In this document: piece after piece, positions 34,011 through 46,771 of the stretch
Numbering within the stretch: the stretch's first letter is position 1
Layout: every line of letters starts with the position of its first letter
Assembly (NCBI GenBank): GCA_944388865.1
Contig: CALXKM010000039.1
Span: forward strand, 1 to 48,467
From: an uncultured Duodenibacillus sp.
GTDB taxonomy: Bacteria; Pseudomonadota; Gammaproteobacteria; Burkholderiales; Burkholderiaceae_F
Length of the DNA: 48,467 nucleotides
Direction: 5' to 3'
Translations under genes and position numbers: made by a program
Notes under the pieces: model-generated
Told to the model about the DNA's origin: nothing
What the model saw: the letters and a program-made list of their open reading frames with translations, nothing else
Database searches by the model: none

Positions 34011-35903
34011 TCAACCAATGAGCTCATTCATCAGCTTCAAGAACGCATTGGGATCCTTGAGAGAGCCTTGCTCGGAGAGCAGCGCCTGATCGTAGATGAA
34101 CTCAGCCCATTTGCCGAAAGCCGCATCATCGGCAGCCTCCGAGGCGCGCTTAACAAGCTTGTGCTCGGGATTGATTTCGAGGATGTACTTCATCTCAGGC
34201 AGCGCCTGCCCTGCTGCCTCAAGCATGCGGCGCATCTGAGCAGTCAGCATCTGCCCCTGCTCGGAAACCACGCAGCTCGCACTGTCAAAGAGGCGATCGG
34301 AGACGCGCACATCCTGAACCTTGTCGCCCAAAGCGAGTTTGAAGCGCTCAATCAAAGCTTTGTTTTCTGTCTTGGCGGCCTCAGTCTTTTCTTTTTCTTC
34401 CTTGTCGGCAAGATCGCCCAGCTCAAGATCGCTTGCTGTGACGGCAATAAACTTCTTGCCTTCAAACTCATTCATATTACCCATGAGCCATTCATCGATG
34501 CGCTCCCACATCAGAAGAACCTCGATGCCCTTCTTGCGGAAGGTCTCAAGATAAGGCGAAGTGCTTGCCTGCTGCCAGCTTGAACTGACGAGATAGTAAA
34601 TGTTCTTTTGCGCCGGATTCATGCGCGAGACATACTCGGAGAGACTAACGTTTTGCTCGTTGGAATCGTTTTTCGTCGAGGCAAAGCGCAGGAGCTTGGC
34701 AATCGTCTCGCGATTGACGTAGTCCTCGACCGGCCCCTCCTTCATCACAGCGCCGAAATTCTTCCAGAAAATCTTGTACTTATCGGCATCGCCCGCGAGC
34801 TTTTCAATCATGTTGAGCGCACGCTTGGTAAGCGCCTTCTTCAACTTGGTCGTCACGGCGCTTTCCTGCAAAAGTTCGCGGGAAACATTGAGCGGCAGAT
34901 CGTTCGTATCGACAAGTCCGCGCACAAAGCGCAAATAGTTGGGCAAAAACTGCTCGGCCTGATCCATGATGAAGACGCGCTGCACGAAAAGCTTCAGCCC
35001 GTGCTGCTGCTCGCGCGAATACAAATCCCAGGGCGCATTTTTCGGGATGTACAAAAGCGAGGTGTACTCCAGATCGCCTTCGACGCGGTTATGCGCCCAG
35101 CACAAGGGATCTTCATAGTCGTGCGACAGATGCTTGTAAAACTCCTTATATTGCTCGTCCTTGACGTCCTTGGGATTCATCGTCCACAAAGCCTTGGCCT
35201 CATTGACCTGCACCCAATCCCAAGTGGTCTTGCCCTCTTCGCCTTCTTTTTCCGGAGCCTGGTACTTTTCTTCCCACAGCATCACGGGCACGGCAATATG
35301 GTCGGAATACTTCGTGATCGCATCACGCAGCCGCCAGCTCTCCAGAAAATCCTTTTCTTCTTCCTTCAAGTGCAGCGTCACGCTCGTACCGCGTGCGGGT
35401 ACATTGGCGTGTTCGCTCGTAAACGTACCTGAACCCTCGGACTCCCAGCGTACGCCCTCTTCGGGCTTAGCCGAGGCCGAGCGCGTCACCACGGTGACCT
35501 TGTCGGCCACAATGAAGGCCGAGTAAAAGCCCACGCCGAATTGACCGATAAGCTGAGAATCCTTGGCCGCATCACCCGAAAGCTGGCTAAAAAAGTCTTC
35601 CGTGCCGCTCTTGGCGATTGTGCCCAGATGCGTATTGGCCTCGTCGAGCGTCATACCGATGCCGTTGTCCGAGATGGTCAGCGTGCGAGCCTCCTTGTCG
35701 GCCTTAACCGTGATGCGCAGTTGAGGATCGTCGCCCAAAAGTTTGGAGTCGGTCAAAGACAAAAAGTGCAGCTTGTCGATTGCGTCTGAAGCGTTGGAGA
35801 TGAGTTCGCGCAGGAACACCTCCTTATTGGAGTAAAGCGACTTGGCAAGCAAATTCAAAAGCTTGGTAACTTCCGTTTGAAAACCATGAACCTCAGCGGC
35901 CAT
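34011..35903 (-). CDS. htpG: molecular chaperone HtpG (Hsp90)
   Basis: A 630-residue Hsp90 chaperone. The N-terminal GHKL ATPase shows ELISNASDAIDKL and DNGIGMTLDEA, with the nucleotide lid GQFGVGFYSAF. The middle domain holds the catalytic-arginine region (LPLNVSRELLQES). The C-terminal dimerisation domain is present, and there is no MEEVD tail, as expected for bacteria. It is flanked by terminators on both sides and so is transcribed alone. No heat-shock sigma promoter was recognised in the 130 bp upstream. Confidence 0.98.
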   Translation of the reverse strand: MAAEVHGFQTEVTKLLNLLAKSLYSNKEVFLRELISNASDAIDKLHFLSLTDSKLLGDDPQLRITVKADKEARTLTISDNGIGMTLDEANTHLGTIAKSGTEDFFSQLSGDAAKDSQLIGQFGVGFYSAFIVADKVTVVTRSASAKPEEGVRWESEGSGTFTSEHANVPARGTSVTLHLKEEEKDFLESWRLRDAITKYSDHIAVPVMLWEEKYQAPEKEGEEGKTTWDWVQVNEAKALWTMNPKDVKDEQYKEFYKHLSHDYEDPLCWAHNRVEGDLEYTSLLYIPKNAPWDLYSREQQHGLKLFVQRVFIMDQAEQFLPNYLRFVRGLVDTNDLPLNVSRELLQESAVTTKLKKALTKRALNMIEKLAGDADKYKIFWKNFGAVMKEGPVEDYVNRETIAKLLRFASTKNDSNEQNVSLSEYVSRMNPAQKNIYYLVSSSWQQASTSPYLETFRKKGIEVLLMWERIDEWLMGNMNEFEGKKFIAVTASDLELGDLADKEEKEKTEAAKTENKALIERFKLALGDKVQDVRVSDRLFDSASCVVSEQGQMLTAQMRRMLEAAGQALPEMKYILEINPEHKLVKRASEAADDAAFGKWAEFIYDQALLSEQGSLKDPNAFLKLMNELIG

Positions 35904-36102
35904 TTTTTCTATCCCTGAAATGAAAAGGCTGCAGGAGCATTGTCTCGCCCTGCAGTCTGTCGATAAAAATTCCTGAAAAAGCAGCTGTCTCTCGAAGCGG
36001 CAGCTCGCTTCATCTCAATGCCGCATATGGGGATTCATGCGGTCTTTTTCAAGACTGCACGCCCGAAAAAACGACAAGAGCTGCTGCAGCGCCTGCGAAC
36101 GC

Positions 36103-36155
36103 AAAAAAGCCGACTCGCTCTACACGCCCTGTTCGGCGTGCGCACGGTCGGCTTT
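36103..36155 (-). terminator. intrinsic terminator of the eno-ftsB-unknown gene unit
   Basis: AAAGCCGAC (36106-36114) and GTCGGCTTT (36147-36155) form a perfect 9-bp outer stem, with an inner ACACGCC/GGCGTGC-type hairpin. On the minus strand a T-run of six follows. Confidence 0.85.
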
Positions 36156-36184
36156 GCGAAAAGAAAACAGCTTGAAAACGCTGA

Positions 36185-36490
36185 TTACTTGGCGGCCTTT
36201 GCAGTCTTTGCCGCAGGCTTGGCAGCTTCAGCCTTAGGAGCCTCGGCATCGTCCTGCTTGCGCACAAGACTCACCACATCAAGGCCTGAGACGTCAGGCA
36301 GGTGAATCAAGACCACGCGGGCGCCCTGAAAGAGAAAGTTGCCCTGATTCTTGGTCTTGTCGCCGATGGCCTTGATGAAGGCGTCGATCTGGGGGTTGAG
36401 CACTTCGGGCTTTTCGGCGTTGAAGGGAACAACAATGTTCTGACCACCGCGCAGGAAAACCGTCAGCTGCTGAATGTACTGCTGAGCCAT
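36185..36490 (-). CDS. unrecognised 101-residue protein with Ala/Lys/Pro tail
   Basis: I do not recognise this protein. Its first 80 residues look like a small compact beta/alpha domain (MAQQYIQQLTVFLRGGQ..., VVLIHLPDVSGLDVVSLV). The last 22 are a low-complexity tail rich in Ala, Lys and Pro, similar in composition to histone-H1-like bacterial tails. It has a strong AAGGAG ribosome site, begins 28 bp after ftsB, and ends 30 bp before a good terminator. It is thus the last gene of the eno-ftsB unit. The clean translation signals and position argue that it is real and expressed. A nucleic-acid or membrane-surface role would be speculation. Confidence 0.75.
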   Translation of the reverse strand: MAQQYIQQLTVFLRGGQNIVVPFNAEKPEVLNPQIDAFIKAIGDKTKNQGNFLFQGARVVLIHLPDVSGLDVVSLVRKQDDAEAPKAEAAKPAAKTAKAAK

Positions 36491-36518
36491 GTTGAGTTAA
36501 CTCCTTGAGTTTTTTTGC

Positions 36519-36959
36519 TTATTGAATTTGAATCGTCTGCGAACCTCGGGGCTCGCTTATAGCCTCAGACTGAGGCTGTTCTACGGCCCCCTCAATATAC
36601 AGATCAGAACGCTTGGGCGCAAAAATCTGCGGAGTCTCGCTGCGCTTGATCTGAGGAAGCCTTTCGGCGGCTTTTTCACCAGTGGGCACCAGCCGGAAGA
36701 GAATCTCATCGTTTTTCACCATGCCAAGCCGCATGCGGGCGCGCTCCTCAACGGCGCCGCTGCCGCTTTCAAGCGACTCTATTTCAGCGGCAACCGAGTC
36801 GTTTTCTGCCCTCAGCCGGTCATTGGCTTCGCGAATCGACGCAAGCTCGGCTTCAAGAGACTGCATTCTCGAGATGCCTCCTTTGCCGAACCACAAAGGC
36901 CACTGGATGCCTACAGCGAGCAAAAACAACACGATGTAGATGAGGTGACGCGCGCTCAC
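36519..36959 (-). CDS. ftsB: cell division protein FtsB, with C-terminal extension
   Basis: A 146-residue bitopic membrane protein of the divisome FtsQLB complex. It has a short cytoplasmic start (MSARH), one membrane helix (about 6-24, IYIVLFLLAVGIQWPLWF), a leucine-zipper-like coiled coil (about 32-68) and the conserved region EERARMRLGMVKNDEILFRLV. About 50 residues beyond the usual end (E. coli FtsB has 103) are Pro/Gln/Glu-rich and probably disordered. It follows eno by 36 bp, the normal betaproteobacterial arrangement. Confidence 0.93.
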   Translation of the reverse strand: MSARHLIYIVLFLLAVGIQWPLWFGKGGISRMQSLEAELASIREANDRLRAENDSVAAEIESLESGSGAVEERARMRLGMVKNDEILFRLVPTGEKAAERLPQIKRSETPQIFAPKRSDLYIEGAVEQPQSEAISEPRGSQTIQIQ

Positions 36960-36995
36960 CGATCATGTCTCCCGACTGTGCCTAGTAGCCCAGGC

Positions 36996-38399
<1,404 letters not shown>

Positions 38400-38407
38400 T
38401 TAATCAG

Positions 38408-39262
38408 TTAATTGAAATCGTTTTCGAGATAGTCAAAGCCCTTGACTACCCGATCGATACGCACGAGCTCTTCGAGCAGATCGGGCATGCGGTGCAGCGG
38501 CACGCAGTTGGGGCCGTCGCTTAAAGCACATGCCGGATTCGGATGCGTTTCCATAAAAAGACCGTCAATGCCGACTGCCACGGCAGCGCGCGAGAGCACC
38601 GGCACAAAACGGCGGTCGCCGCCCGAACTCGTGCCTTGTCCGCCGGGCAGCTGCACCGAATGCGTGGCGTCAAAGACGACCGGCGCCTTGGTTTCACGCA
38701 TAATGGCAAGACTGCGCATGTCGCTCACCAAGTTGCCGTAGCCAAAGCTCGCCCCTCGCTCACAGACCATGAAGTTGTCGGTCTCCAGTCCAGCAGCAGC
38801 TGCCGCCTCACGTGCCTTTGCCACAACGTTGATCATGTCGTGAGGCGCCAGAAACTGCCCCTTTTTGATGTTCACAGGCTTCCCGCTGCGAGCGCAAGCC
38901 TCGATGAAGTCCGTCTGACGGCACAAAAAGGCCGGCGTCTGAAGAACATCAACGACAGCAGCAACTTCGGGCACCTGTTCGGCCGTGTGCACGTCCGTGA
39001 GAATAGGCACTCCCACCTGCCGGCGCACTTCGTCGAGCATCTTGAGTCCCTCTTCAAGACCGGGACCACGAAAGCTCTTGGAAGACGTGCGGTTGGCCTT
39101 ATCAAAGCTTGCCTTGAAGATATAGCGGATGCCGAGCGCGTCGCACGTCTCCTTGACTGCTCCCGCGATATCAATGAGCATCTGCTGCCCTTCAATCACG
39201 CAGGGGCCGGCGATGAGAAAAAACGGATTGCGATTGCCGACTTCAAAACCACAAAGCTTCAC
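38408..39262 (-). CDS. kdsA: 3-deoxy-D-manno-octulosonate 8-phosphate synthase (metal-dependent type)
   Basis: A 284-residue aldolase-type enzyme that joins PEP and arabinose 5-phosphate to make KDO 8-phosphate for the LPS inner core. Motifs are [26 protein letters not shown] and [11 protein letters not shown]. The position that separates the two KdsA classes is Cys21 (IAGPCVIEG), as in the metal-dependent Aquifex type; E. coli KdsA has Asn there. The other metal ligands fit: His in FDATHSVQ, Glu in METHP and Asp in LSDGPN. It lies 45 bp downstream of pyrG, in the usual pyrG-kdsA-eno order. Confidence 0.96.
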   Translation of the reverse strand: MKLCGFEVGNRNPFFLIAGPCVIEGQQMLIDIAGAVKETCDALGIRYIFKASFDKANRTSSKSFRGPGLEEGLKMLDEVRRQVGVPILTDVHTAEQVPEVAAVVDVLQTPAFLCRQTDFIEACARSGKPVNIKKGQFLAPHDMINVVAKAREAAAAAGLETDNFMVCERGASFGYGNLVSDMRSLAIMRETKAPVVFDATHSVQLPGGQGTSSGGDRRFVPVLSRAAVAVGIDGLFMETHPNPACALSDGPNCVPLHRMPDLLEELVRIDRVVKGFDYLENDFN

Positions 39263-39307
39263 TTTTTATCCTTTGCGAAAGCTGTTGACAAAAACACGTC
39301 TTGCGTC

Positions 39308-41017
<1,710 letters not shown>

Positions 41018-41156
41018 TCAGCGCGCGGGTTCATGAATCTAAGGATTATAGAGTATGCGATGCTGGCTCACACGCGATTTGCGACAGCGCGAAGAAAAAA
41101 TGCTGCATAAAAAAATTTTTCGTGCTGTCCTTTGAAACTACCAAAAGACGCAAAAA

Positions 41157-41987
41157 CTAGATGACCAATAGAGCTGCCACAGCGCAGGGAAAGACCGCAA
41201 GGGCCGCGTCAAGGCGATCATAAAAACCGCCATGACCTGGCAGCATATTGCTTGAATCCTTGATGCCTGCGTGACGCTTGAGCGCTGACTCAAACAAATC
41301 GCCCGAGATGGAAACAGCCGTGAGCAGCACCAGCGTAATGATGCCCGCGCCAAAACCAGCGCGATTGATGATCATGCTCGAAAAAACCATATCGTGCGGC
41401 AGCCACTGCCAGGCGGCAAATGCGGCGGCCAGCACGCAGACAAAAGCCCCCAGCGCGCCCTCCCAAGTCTTCTTCGGACTGATTGCCGGGGCCATTTTGC
41501 GGCGTCCGAACATGCGGCCGGCAAAGTATGCGCAGGCATCGGCAAGCCACACCAGCATAAATACCGAAAGCATCAACGGCCAGCGGCCGGCATACATAAG
41601 CCACACAAGGCTCAGCCACGCAGCCGGAACGAGAGCAATGCACAAAAGCCTAGAGGTTGCATCGGCCACCATGAAGCCGCGCTCACGGGCTACAAAAGTC
41701 ACGCCCAAAATTGCCATCCAGATCGCCGTCACAGCAAGGATATAGCCCAGAAACACCGGTCCCTGCGGCCAAAATCCGCTTAAAGCAAGCCCGGCGCCCA
41801 AAAGAGCCAGCAAAATGCCGACCGTCCATGACACGAGCGGCGAAAGCTTCGTCATCTGCAGCCACTCCCGCACGACTAGACCAAAGGCCGCAGCCATAAC
41901 AGCGCAAAAAGGGGCATCACCAAGCCAGAGCGCCCCGAGAAGAAGCAAAAGCAAAACCGCAGCCGTAACGACCCGAGTAAGCAGCAT
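41157..41987 (-). CDS. cdsA: phosphatidate cytidylyltransferase
   Basis: A 276-residue integral membrane enzyme that makes CDP-diacylglycerol, the branch point of phospholipid synthesis. It has about seven to eight hydrophobic helices. The family signature spans the C-terminal part: SGDLFESALKRHAGIKDSS followed by LPGHGGFYDRLD. A conserved SPKKTWEG loop is also present. It lies 137 bp downstream of uppS. The gene that would normally follow, dxr, is 15 kb away. Confidence 0.96.
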   Translation of the reverse strand: MLLTRVVTAAVLLLLLLGALWLGDAPFCAVMAAAFGLVVREWLQMTKLSPLVSWTVGILLALLGAGLALSGFWPQGPVFLGYILAVTAIWMAILGVTFVARERGFMVADATSRLLCIALVPAAWLSLVWLMYAGRWPLMLSVFMLVWLADACAYFAGRMFGRRKMAPAISPKKTWEGALGAFVCVLAAAFAAWQWLPHDMVFSSMIINRAGFGAGIITLVLLTAVSISGDLFESALKRHAGIKDSSNMLPGHGGFYDRLDAALAVFPCAVAALLVI

Positions 41988-42124
41988 GACAAATCCTTAG
42001 GAAAACTTGCAGCGCAGCAACTTTTTATTTATCGAAAGCACAAACATTTTGACCGCACTGACGAGTAAAACCACCAACTTTCGGTAAAGCGTAGCACATC
42101 ACTTTGCGTACTATCAGTCCGTCC

Positions 42125-42820
42125 TTAAGCCTTGAGCTGAGCGCTCGTCATGCCAAAACGCCGTTCACGCCCCTCAAACCAACTCAAAGCAGCAGCAAAG
42201 TCCGCTGCAGAAAAATCTGGCCAAAGCGCATCAGAAAACCAAAGCTCGGCATAGGCAGCCTGCCAGAGAATAAAGTTGGAGATGCGCCGCTCGCCGCCAG
42301 TGCGGATCATAAGATCAACTGGTCCAGACCAAGGCATGCAAAGCTTTTGCTCAAGGCTCTCCAAAGTAATGGGGCTGTCCTCTTTTTGAAGCATCTGCGC
42401 AGCCTGCACGATGTCCCAGCGGCCACCGTAGTTAAGGCAAATATTAAAGTGCATGCCGCTTGCATCTTTGCCGATGTCCTCTGCTTCATCAATGGCAGCG
42501 TTGAGATCTTCGGAAAATACGCTTCTGTCGCCCACGACGTGCATGCGCACGCCGGCATCACGCAAAGGTACAGCCTCCTTTTTGAGACCGGCAACAAAAA
42601 ACCGCATCAACCCCTGCACTTCGTCGGCAGGACGCTTCCAGTTTTCGCTTGAAAAAGCAAATACCGACAGATTGGCAATCTGCGATCTGCGAGCCGTTTC
42701 CACAAGCGTGCGCAAAGCGGCAATCCCCCGGCGATGTCCTTCAATGCGCGGCATCAGACGCTGCTGCGCCCAGCGTCCGTTGCCGTCCATGATGACGGCT
42801 ACGTGATTGGGTTTTGTCAT
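42125..42820 (-). CDS. uppS: undecaprenyl diphosphate synthase
   Basis: A 231-residue cis-prenyltransferase that makes the C55 lipid carrier for peptidoglycan and O-antigen. The catalytic Asp12 lies in IMDGNGRWAQ, followed by EGHRRG for diphosphate binding. FSSENWKRP and the C-terminal LMIRTGGERRISNFILWQ motif complete the family. It follows frr, but with a strong terminator between them (42850-42904), so it probably has its own promoter. It is about 20 residues shorter at the N-terminus than E. coli UppS. Confidence 0.97.
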   Translation of the reverse strand: MTKPNHVAVIMDGNGRWAQQRLMPRIEGHRRGIAALRTLVETARRSQIANLSVFAFSSENWKRPADEVQGLMRFFVAGLKKEAVPLRDAGVRMHVVGDRSVFSEDLNAAIDEAEDIGKDASGMHFNICLNYGGRWDIVQAAQMLQKEDSPITLESLEQKLCMPWSGPVDLMIRTGGERRISNFILWQAAYAELWFSDALWPDFSAADFAAALSWFEGRERRFGMTSAQLKA

Positions 42821-42849
42821 ATAGCTAGAGGCTGTTTATCGTGTTGTTA

Positions 42850-42904
42850 AGAAAATAAAGGCGCCCTGTCGATGGTCTCAAAATTTAAGACCCCCACGGG
42901 CGCC
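42850..42904 (-). terminator. intrinsic terminator of frr
   Basis: GGCGCCC (42860-42866) and GGGCGCC (42898-42904) form the outer stem, GGTCT (42874-42878) and AGACC (42887-42891) the inner stem. On the minus strand TTTATTTTC follows. It lies 35 nt past the frr stop codon. Confidence 0.85.
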
Positions 42905-42938
42905 CGGTGCATATTAAGGCAAAAGACAGAAAAAAAAA

Positions 42939-43502
42939 TCAGACCGTCATGATCTCTTTTTCTTTTGCAGCAACAAGCTTGTCGATCTCGGCGATGTACT
43001 TGTCGGTGAGCTTCTGGATGTCCTTTTCAGAACGGCTCTGATCGTCTTCGCTGACTTCCTTGGCCTTTTCAAGCTTCTTGACAGACTCATTGGCGTCGCG
43101 GCGCAGATTGCGCACGGCCACTTTGGCGTCTTCGCCTTCAGAGCGCACGATCTTGGTGATCTCACGACGGCGCTCTTCGGTAAGCGGCGGAACCGGAACG
43201 CGGATCATGTCGCCCATCGAGGCCGGGTTGAGCCCCAGATCGCTCGTAAGAATAGCCTTTTCAATGATCGGAATCATCTTGCGGTCCCACGGCTGCACGG
43301 TAAGCGTACGGGCATCGGAGACGCCCAGATTGGCAACCTGCGACAGCGGCGTGGGCGAGCCGTAGTAGTCAACCATCACGTGCTCAAGAATGCCGGTAGA
43401 AGCACGACCCGTACGCAGCTTCGTGAAAGCCTCGCGCAGCGTTTCAATGGTGCGCCCCATCTTGTGTTCGGTTTGCTGATGAATTTCAGAAATCGTGGTC
43501 AT
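42939..43502 (-). CDS. frr: ribosome recycling factor
   Basis: A 187-residue two-domain protein that, with EF-G, splits post-termination ribosomes. The family core is clear: [34 protein letters not shown] and [14 protein letters not shown], then a C-terminal helix of the three-helix bundle with many Lys and Glu. It follows pyrH at 252 bp, further than usual. The length is normal. Confidence 0.98.
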   Translation of the reverse strand: MTTISEIHQQTEHKMGRTIETLREAFTKLRTGRASTGILEHVMVDYYGSPTPLSQVANLGVSDARTLTVQPWDRKMIPIIEKAILTSDLGLNPASMGDMIRVPVPPLTEERRREITKIVRSEGEDAKVAVRNLRRDANESVKKLEKAKEVSEDDQSRSEKDIQKLTDKYIAEIDKLVAAKEKEIMTV

Positions 43503-43754
43503 AAAAATCTTCTCGCCTTCAAAATTTATCTTTGTGCACCATTTTGAGTCTACGAAGTATTGAAGGCGTCCGCCTCAAAGGGTGCATATTCAAAAAGCTC
43601 AGGACACGACTGCATGCGCAGCGCAAACAACCTGCTGCCGACGGCAAATATCAATGCGCTCGATTCCTGTCTTATCTGTTCTAGCCCTTCGTGCAGCAAG
43701 CCGCTTTTTTAGGGAAGCGCACGAACGGCTCAAATGTTGATTATCGCTTTTTTC

Positions 43755-44486
43755 TTAGCCGTGCACAAGAGTGCCTTCGTCTTCGCCCAACACCACACGA
43801 CGCATAGCGCCTTTCTTGACGATGGAAAAGACCTTGATTGGCAGCTTCTGATCGCGGCAAAGAGCAAAAGCTGTCGCATCCATCACCTTGAGATCGCGCT
43901 TGATCACCTCATCAAAGGTGATGTCGTGATAGAGCTCAGCATTAGGGTTCTTAACCGGATCTTCGGAATAAATGCCGTCAACCTTCGTTGCCTTAAGAAC
44001 AATTTCCGCACCAATCTCGGCACCGCGCAGAGCCGCCGTCGTATCCGTCGTAAAGAACGGATTGCCGGTGCCGGCGGCGAAAATCACCACGCGGCCCTTT
44101 TCAAGATAGCGAAGCGCGCGACCGCGAATGTAGGGCTCGGCGACCTGAGAAAGCGTCAAAGCGCTCTGCACGCGGGCTTCAACGCCGGCGTTTCTCAGGG
44201 CATCCTGCAGCGCCATGCCGTTCATCACCGTGGCGAGCATGCCCATATAGTCACCCGTAGCACGATCCATGCCGGTAGCGCCCAGGGCAACGCCGCGGAA
44301 GATATTGCCTCCGCCGACGACAATGCCGAGTTCAACGCCTAAGGCGAGAACCTCCTTGATGTCTTCAACAATTCCGGCAAGCGTTGTGCGGTTGATGCCG
44401 AATTGATCAGGGCCCATGAGGGCCTCGCCGGAAAGCTTGAGCAAAACACGCTTGTACTTAGGCACTGGATTGGACTGCTCGGGCAT
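43755..44486 (-). CDS. pyrH: uridylate kinase
   Basis: A 243-residue hexameric UMP kinase of the amino-acid-kinase fold, not related to eukaryotic UMP/CMP kinases. Motifs are [24 protein letters not shown], and [15 protein letters not shown]. The start at 44486 is set by the ribosome site GGAGAG a few bases upstream; an ATG at 44498 is in frame but would overlap that site. UDP made from its product feeds pyrG. Order rpsB-tsf-pyrH-frr is conserved. Confidence 0.97.
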   Translation of the reverse strand: MPEQSNPVPKYKRVLLKLSGEALMGPDQFGINRTTLAGIVEDIKEVLALGVELGIVVGGGNIFRGVALGATGMDRATGDYMGMLATVMNGMALQDALRNAGVEARVQSALTLSQVAEPYIRGRALRYLEKGRVVIFAAGTGNPFFTTDTTAALRGAEIGAEIVLKATKVDGIYSEDPVKNPNAELYHDITFDEVIKRDLKVMDATAFALCRDQKLPIKVFSIVKKGAMRRVVLGEDEGTLVHG

Positions 44487-44587
44487 TTTTCTCTCCATTT
44501 TCTGGTCTAAACAGACGCAAAAAAGCGCGCGATCATAGCTGAGATCACGCCTACATAAAATTGCCTAATCTTCGCACGTCCTGCCGG

Positions 44588-44629
44588 AAAAAACAATACG
44601 CCGGGAGGACATCAGATGCCATCCCGGCG
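44588..44629 (-). terminator. intrinsic terminator of tsf
   Basis: CGCCGGGA (44599-44606) and TCCCGGCG (44622-44629) form a perfect 8-bp stem. On the minus strand it is followed by TATTGTTTTTT. It lies about 80 nt past the tsf stop codon and separates rpsB-tsf from pyrH. Confidence 0.85.
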
Positions 44630-44710
44630 CAGAAAGCTTGGATCAGACGTTCCTGGAAGTCACTGTGCATTCGTCATGCACTGATTGATCCCAGACAGGC
44701 GTCCAATCTG

Positions 44711-45601
44711 TTAAGCCTTGGCAGCAGCGGCCTGCTGAGCAGCAACTTCGGCTGCGAAGTCTTCGTTGCGCTTTTCGAGACCTTCACCGACCACGTACAG
44801 ACCAAAGGCGGCAACAGAAGCGCCCTTGCCCTTGAGCAGCTGACCAACGGTCCTCTTGTCGTCCTTGACGAAGGGCTGATCAAGAAGCGTAACGGACTTC
44901 AGGAACTTCTGCACGGAACCTTCGGCGATGCGCTCGAGCATGGCTTCGGGCTTGCCGGCTTCGCGAGCCTTCTCAATAGCCACGCGGCGTTCGGTTTCAA
45001 TGAGGTTCTGATCAACGCCGTTCTTGTCGAGAGCCTTGGGCTTGGAAGCAGCGATGTGCATGGCAACGTCGTGGGCGAGTTCATCATCGCCGCCGACGAT
45101 GTCAACCAAAGCAGCGATCTTAGAGCCGCCGTGCACGTAGGTGTGCAGCTTGCCCTGCGCTTCAAAGCGCTGGAAGCGACGGAAGGTCATGTTTTCGCCG
45201 ATCTTGCCCACGAGAGCCGTGCGGACTTCCTCGAGAGTCTTGTCGCCGAGCTTAAGAGCGCTCAAAGCGGCCACATCGGCAGGGTTGCCGTCGGCGACCA
45301 GACGCACGGCGTCCTGAGCCATCTGGATGAAATCGGGATTCTTGGCCACGAAGTCGGTTTCAGAGTTGACTTCGAGGATGGCGCCCGTCTTAGCGTCTTC
45401 AGAAACGTAGACGGTCACGATGCCTTCAGCAGTGACGCGTGCGGCGGCCTTGCTCGCCTTGTTGCCGAGCTTGACGCGCAGAATCTCCTCGGCCTTGGCA
45501 GCGTCGCCATCGGCTTCGGTGAGGGCCTTCTTGCATTCCATCATCGGGGCATCGGTCTTTTCACGAAGCGCCTTCACCATTGCGGCGGTAATAACGGCCA
45601 T
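44711..45601 (-). CDS. tsf: translation elongation factor Ts
   Basis: A 296-residue guanine nucleotide exchange factor for EF-Tu. The N-terminal UBA-like module ([24 protein letters not shown] region), the core motif [12 protein letters not shown] that contacts the EF-Tu nucleotide site, and the C-terminal dimerisation segments are present. It follows rpsB after 191 bp with a terminator in between, as in E. coli, giving differential expression of S2 and EF-Ts. The C-terminus is Ala-rich. Confidence 0.98.
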   Translation of the reverse strand: MAVITAAMVKALREKTDAPMMECKKALTEADGDAAKAEEILRVKLGNKASKAAARVTAEGIVTVYVSEDAKTGAILEVNSETDFVAKNPDFIQMAQDAVRLVADGNPADVAALSALKLGDKTLEEVRTALVGKIGENMTFRRFQRFEAQGKLHTYVHGGSKIAALVDIVGGDDELAHDVAMHIAASKPKALDKNGVDQNLIETERRVAIEKAREAGKPEAMLERIAEGSVQKFLKSVTLLDQPFVKDDKRTVGQLLKGKGASVAAFGLYVVGEGLEKRNEDFAAEVAAQQAAAAKA

Positions 45602-45658
45602 GTTTTGCTCCTAAATCTAAACAGTACAGAGTAAGTGAAAAAGAAATTGTTGCTCAAA

Positions 45659-45698
45659 GGAAAAAAGGGCGACCCGAGTATACCTCAAAGCGCCCTTT
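45659..45698 (-). terminator. intrinsic terminator between rpsB and tsf
   Basis: AAAGGGCG (45664-45671) and CGCCCTTT (45691-45698) form a perfect 8-bp stem. On the minus strand TTTTTT follows. It may be partial, letting some transcription continue into tsf. Confidence 0.85.
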
Positions 45699-45792
45699 CC
45701 TCCTCTCGGCCGCCTTGGGTGAGTTCAGAGAACTCGTCAATCCGCAAGGCAGCTCACGTCTGATCGGACGTCCGAGACTGTCCCGAAGCAAA

Positions 45793-46533
45793 TCAGGCAG
45801 CCGGAGTCTCCTCGACTTCGACGAACTCTTCGTGCTCTTCTTCACCGGTGGAAGAATCTTCCTTGCCGGCGAGAACGGCGTCGGCAATGCCGGCGGCGTA
45901 GATTGCCACGGCGCGGGCCGAGTCGTCGTTGCCAGGAATCACATAGTCAACGCCTTCGGGGCTGTGGTTGGTATCGACCACGCCAACAACCGGGATGCCA
46001 AGCTTGTTGGCTTCCTGAATGGCGATCTTGTGATAACCGACGTCGATGATAAAGAGTGCATCAGGCAGGCTGGTCATGTTCTTGATGCCGCCGATCGACT
46101 TGTTGAGCTTTTCGATCTCGCGGGTAAAGTCAAGAGCTTCCTTCTTGCTCATCTTTTCAAGACCACCATCGGCAATGGTCTGCTCCATGTCCTTGAGGTG
46201 CTTGATGGTCTGCTTGACCGTCTTGAAATTGGTGAGCGTGCCGCCGAGCCAGCGCTGGTCAACATAGCAGCAACCGGCGCGCTGAGCCTGTTCGACGATC
46301 GTGTCGCGGCCACCGCGCTTGGTGTCCACAAAAAGAACCTTGCCGCCGCGAGCAGACAGTTCACGAATGAACTTTTCGGCCTCAGCGAACTTTTCGACGG
46401 TCTTTTCGAGGTTGATGATGTGAATCTTGTTGCGGGCGCCGAAGATGTACTGAGCCATCTTGGGATTCCAGAAACGGGTCTGATGGCCGAAGTGGCAGCC
46501 GGCCTCAAGCATTTCACGCATGCTGACGGACAT
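45793..46533 (-). CDS. rpsB: 30S ribosomal protein S2
   Basis: A 246-residue S2. The family sequence starts [18 protein letters not shown], continues [16 protein letters not shown] and IHIINLEKT, and contains VLFVDTKR and [14 protein letters not shown]. The C-terminus is an acidic tail ([13 protein letters not shown]). The ribosome site TTGGAGAC is nine bases upstream. A structured leader of about 155 nt with a TATAAT promoter box precedes it. Confidence 0.98.
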   Translation of the reverse strand: MSVSMREMLEAGCHFGHQTRFWNPKMAQYIFGARNKIHIINLEKTVEKFAEAEKFIRELSARGGKVLFVDTKRGGRDTIVEQAQRAGCCYVDQRWLGGTLTNFKTVKQTIKHLKDMEQTIADGGLEKMSKKEALDFTREIEKLNKSIGGIKNMTSLPDALFIIDVGYHKIAIQEANKLGIPVVGVVDTNHSPEGVDYVIPGNDDSARAVAIYAAGIADAVLAGKEDSSTGEEEHEEFVEVEETPAA

Positions 46534-46701
46534 TTTTTAAGTCTCCAAGGTTAATGTCTAACGCTGCGGCCGATGTGATCAAGCGACTTTATTCGTCCTC
46601 ACCTCGGATGAGCCGCGAGCGTGCTATTTACAAGCCCGACGACTACATGACAGCCGGGCCTACGAAATGCCCGCGGTTTTACGCGGGAACGCGGCATTAT
46701 A
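46534..46701 (-). promoter_or_regulatory. rpsB promoter and structured leader
   Basis: A perfect -10 TATAAT (46701-46696, minus strand) has a weak -35 (TGTGCA, 18 bp away). The leader of about 155 nt folds into several hairpins: CCCGCG/CGCGGG (46670-46675 / 46682-46687), AGCCCG/CGGGCC across 46633-46660, and CTCA/TGAG near 46600-46615. S2 represses its own mRNA through a leader in other Proteobacteria, so this is a candidate S2 autoregulatory element; I could not match it to the known rpsB motif by eye. Confidence 0.55.
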
Positions 46702-46771
46702 CGGAAATTAATTCTTTTTGCACAGAGCCTGATGCTTGATTTTTCAGAAAAATTTCACAGCCCGAAGAAAT

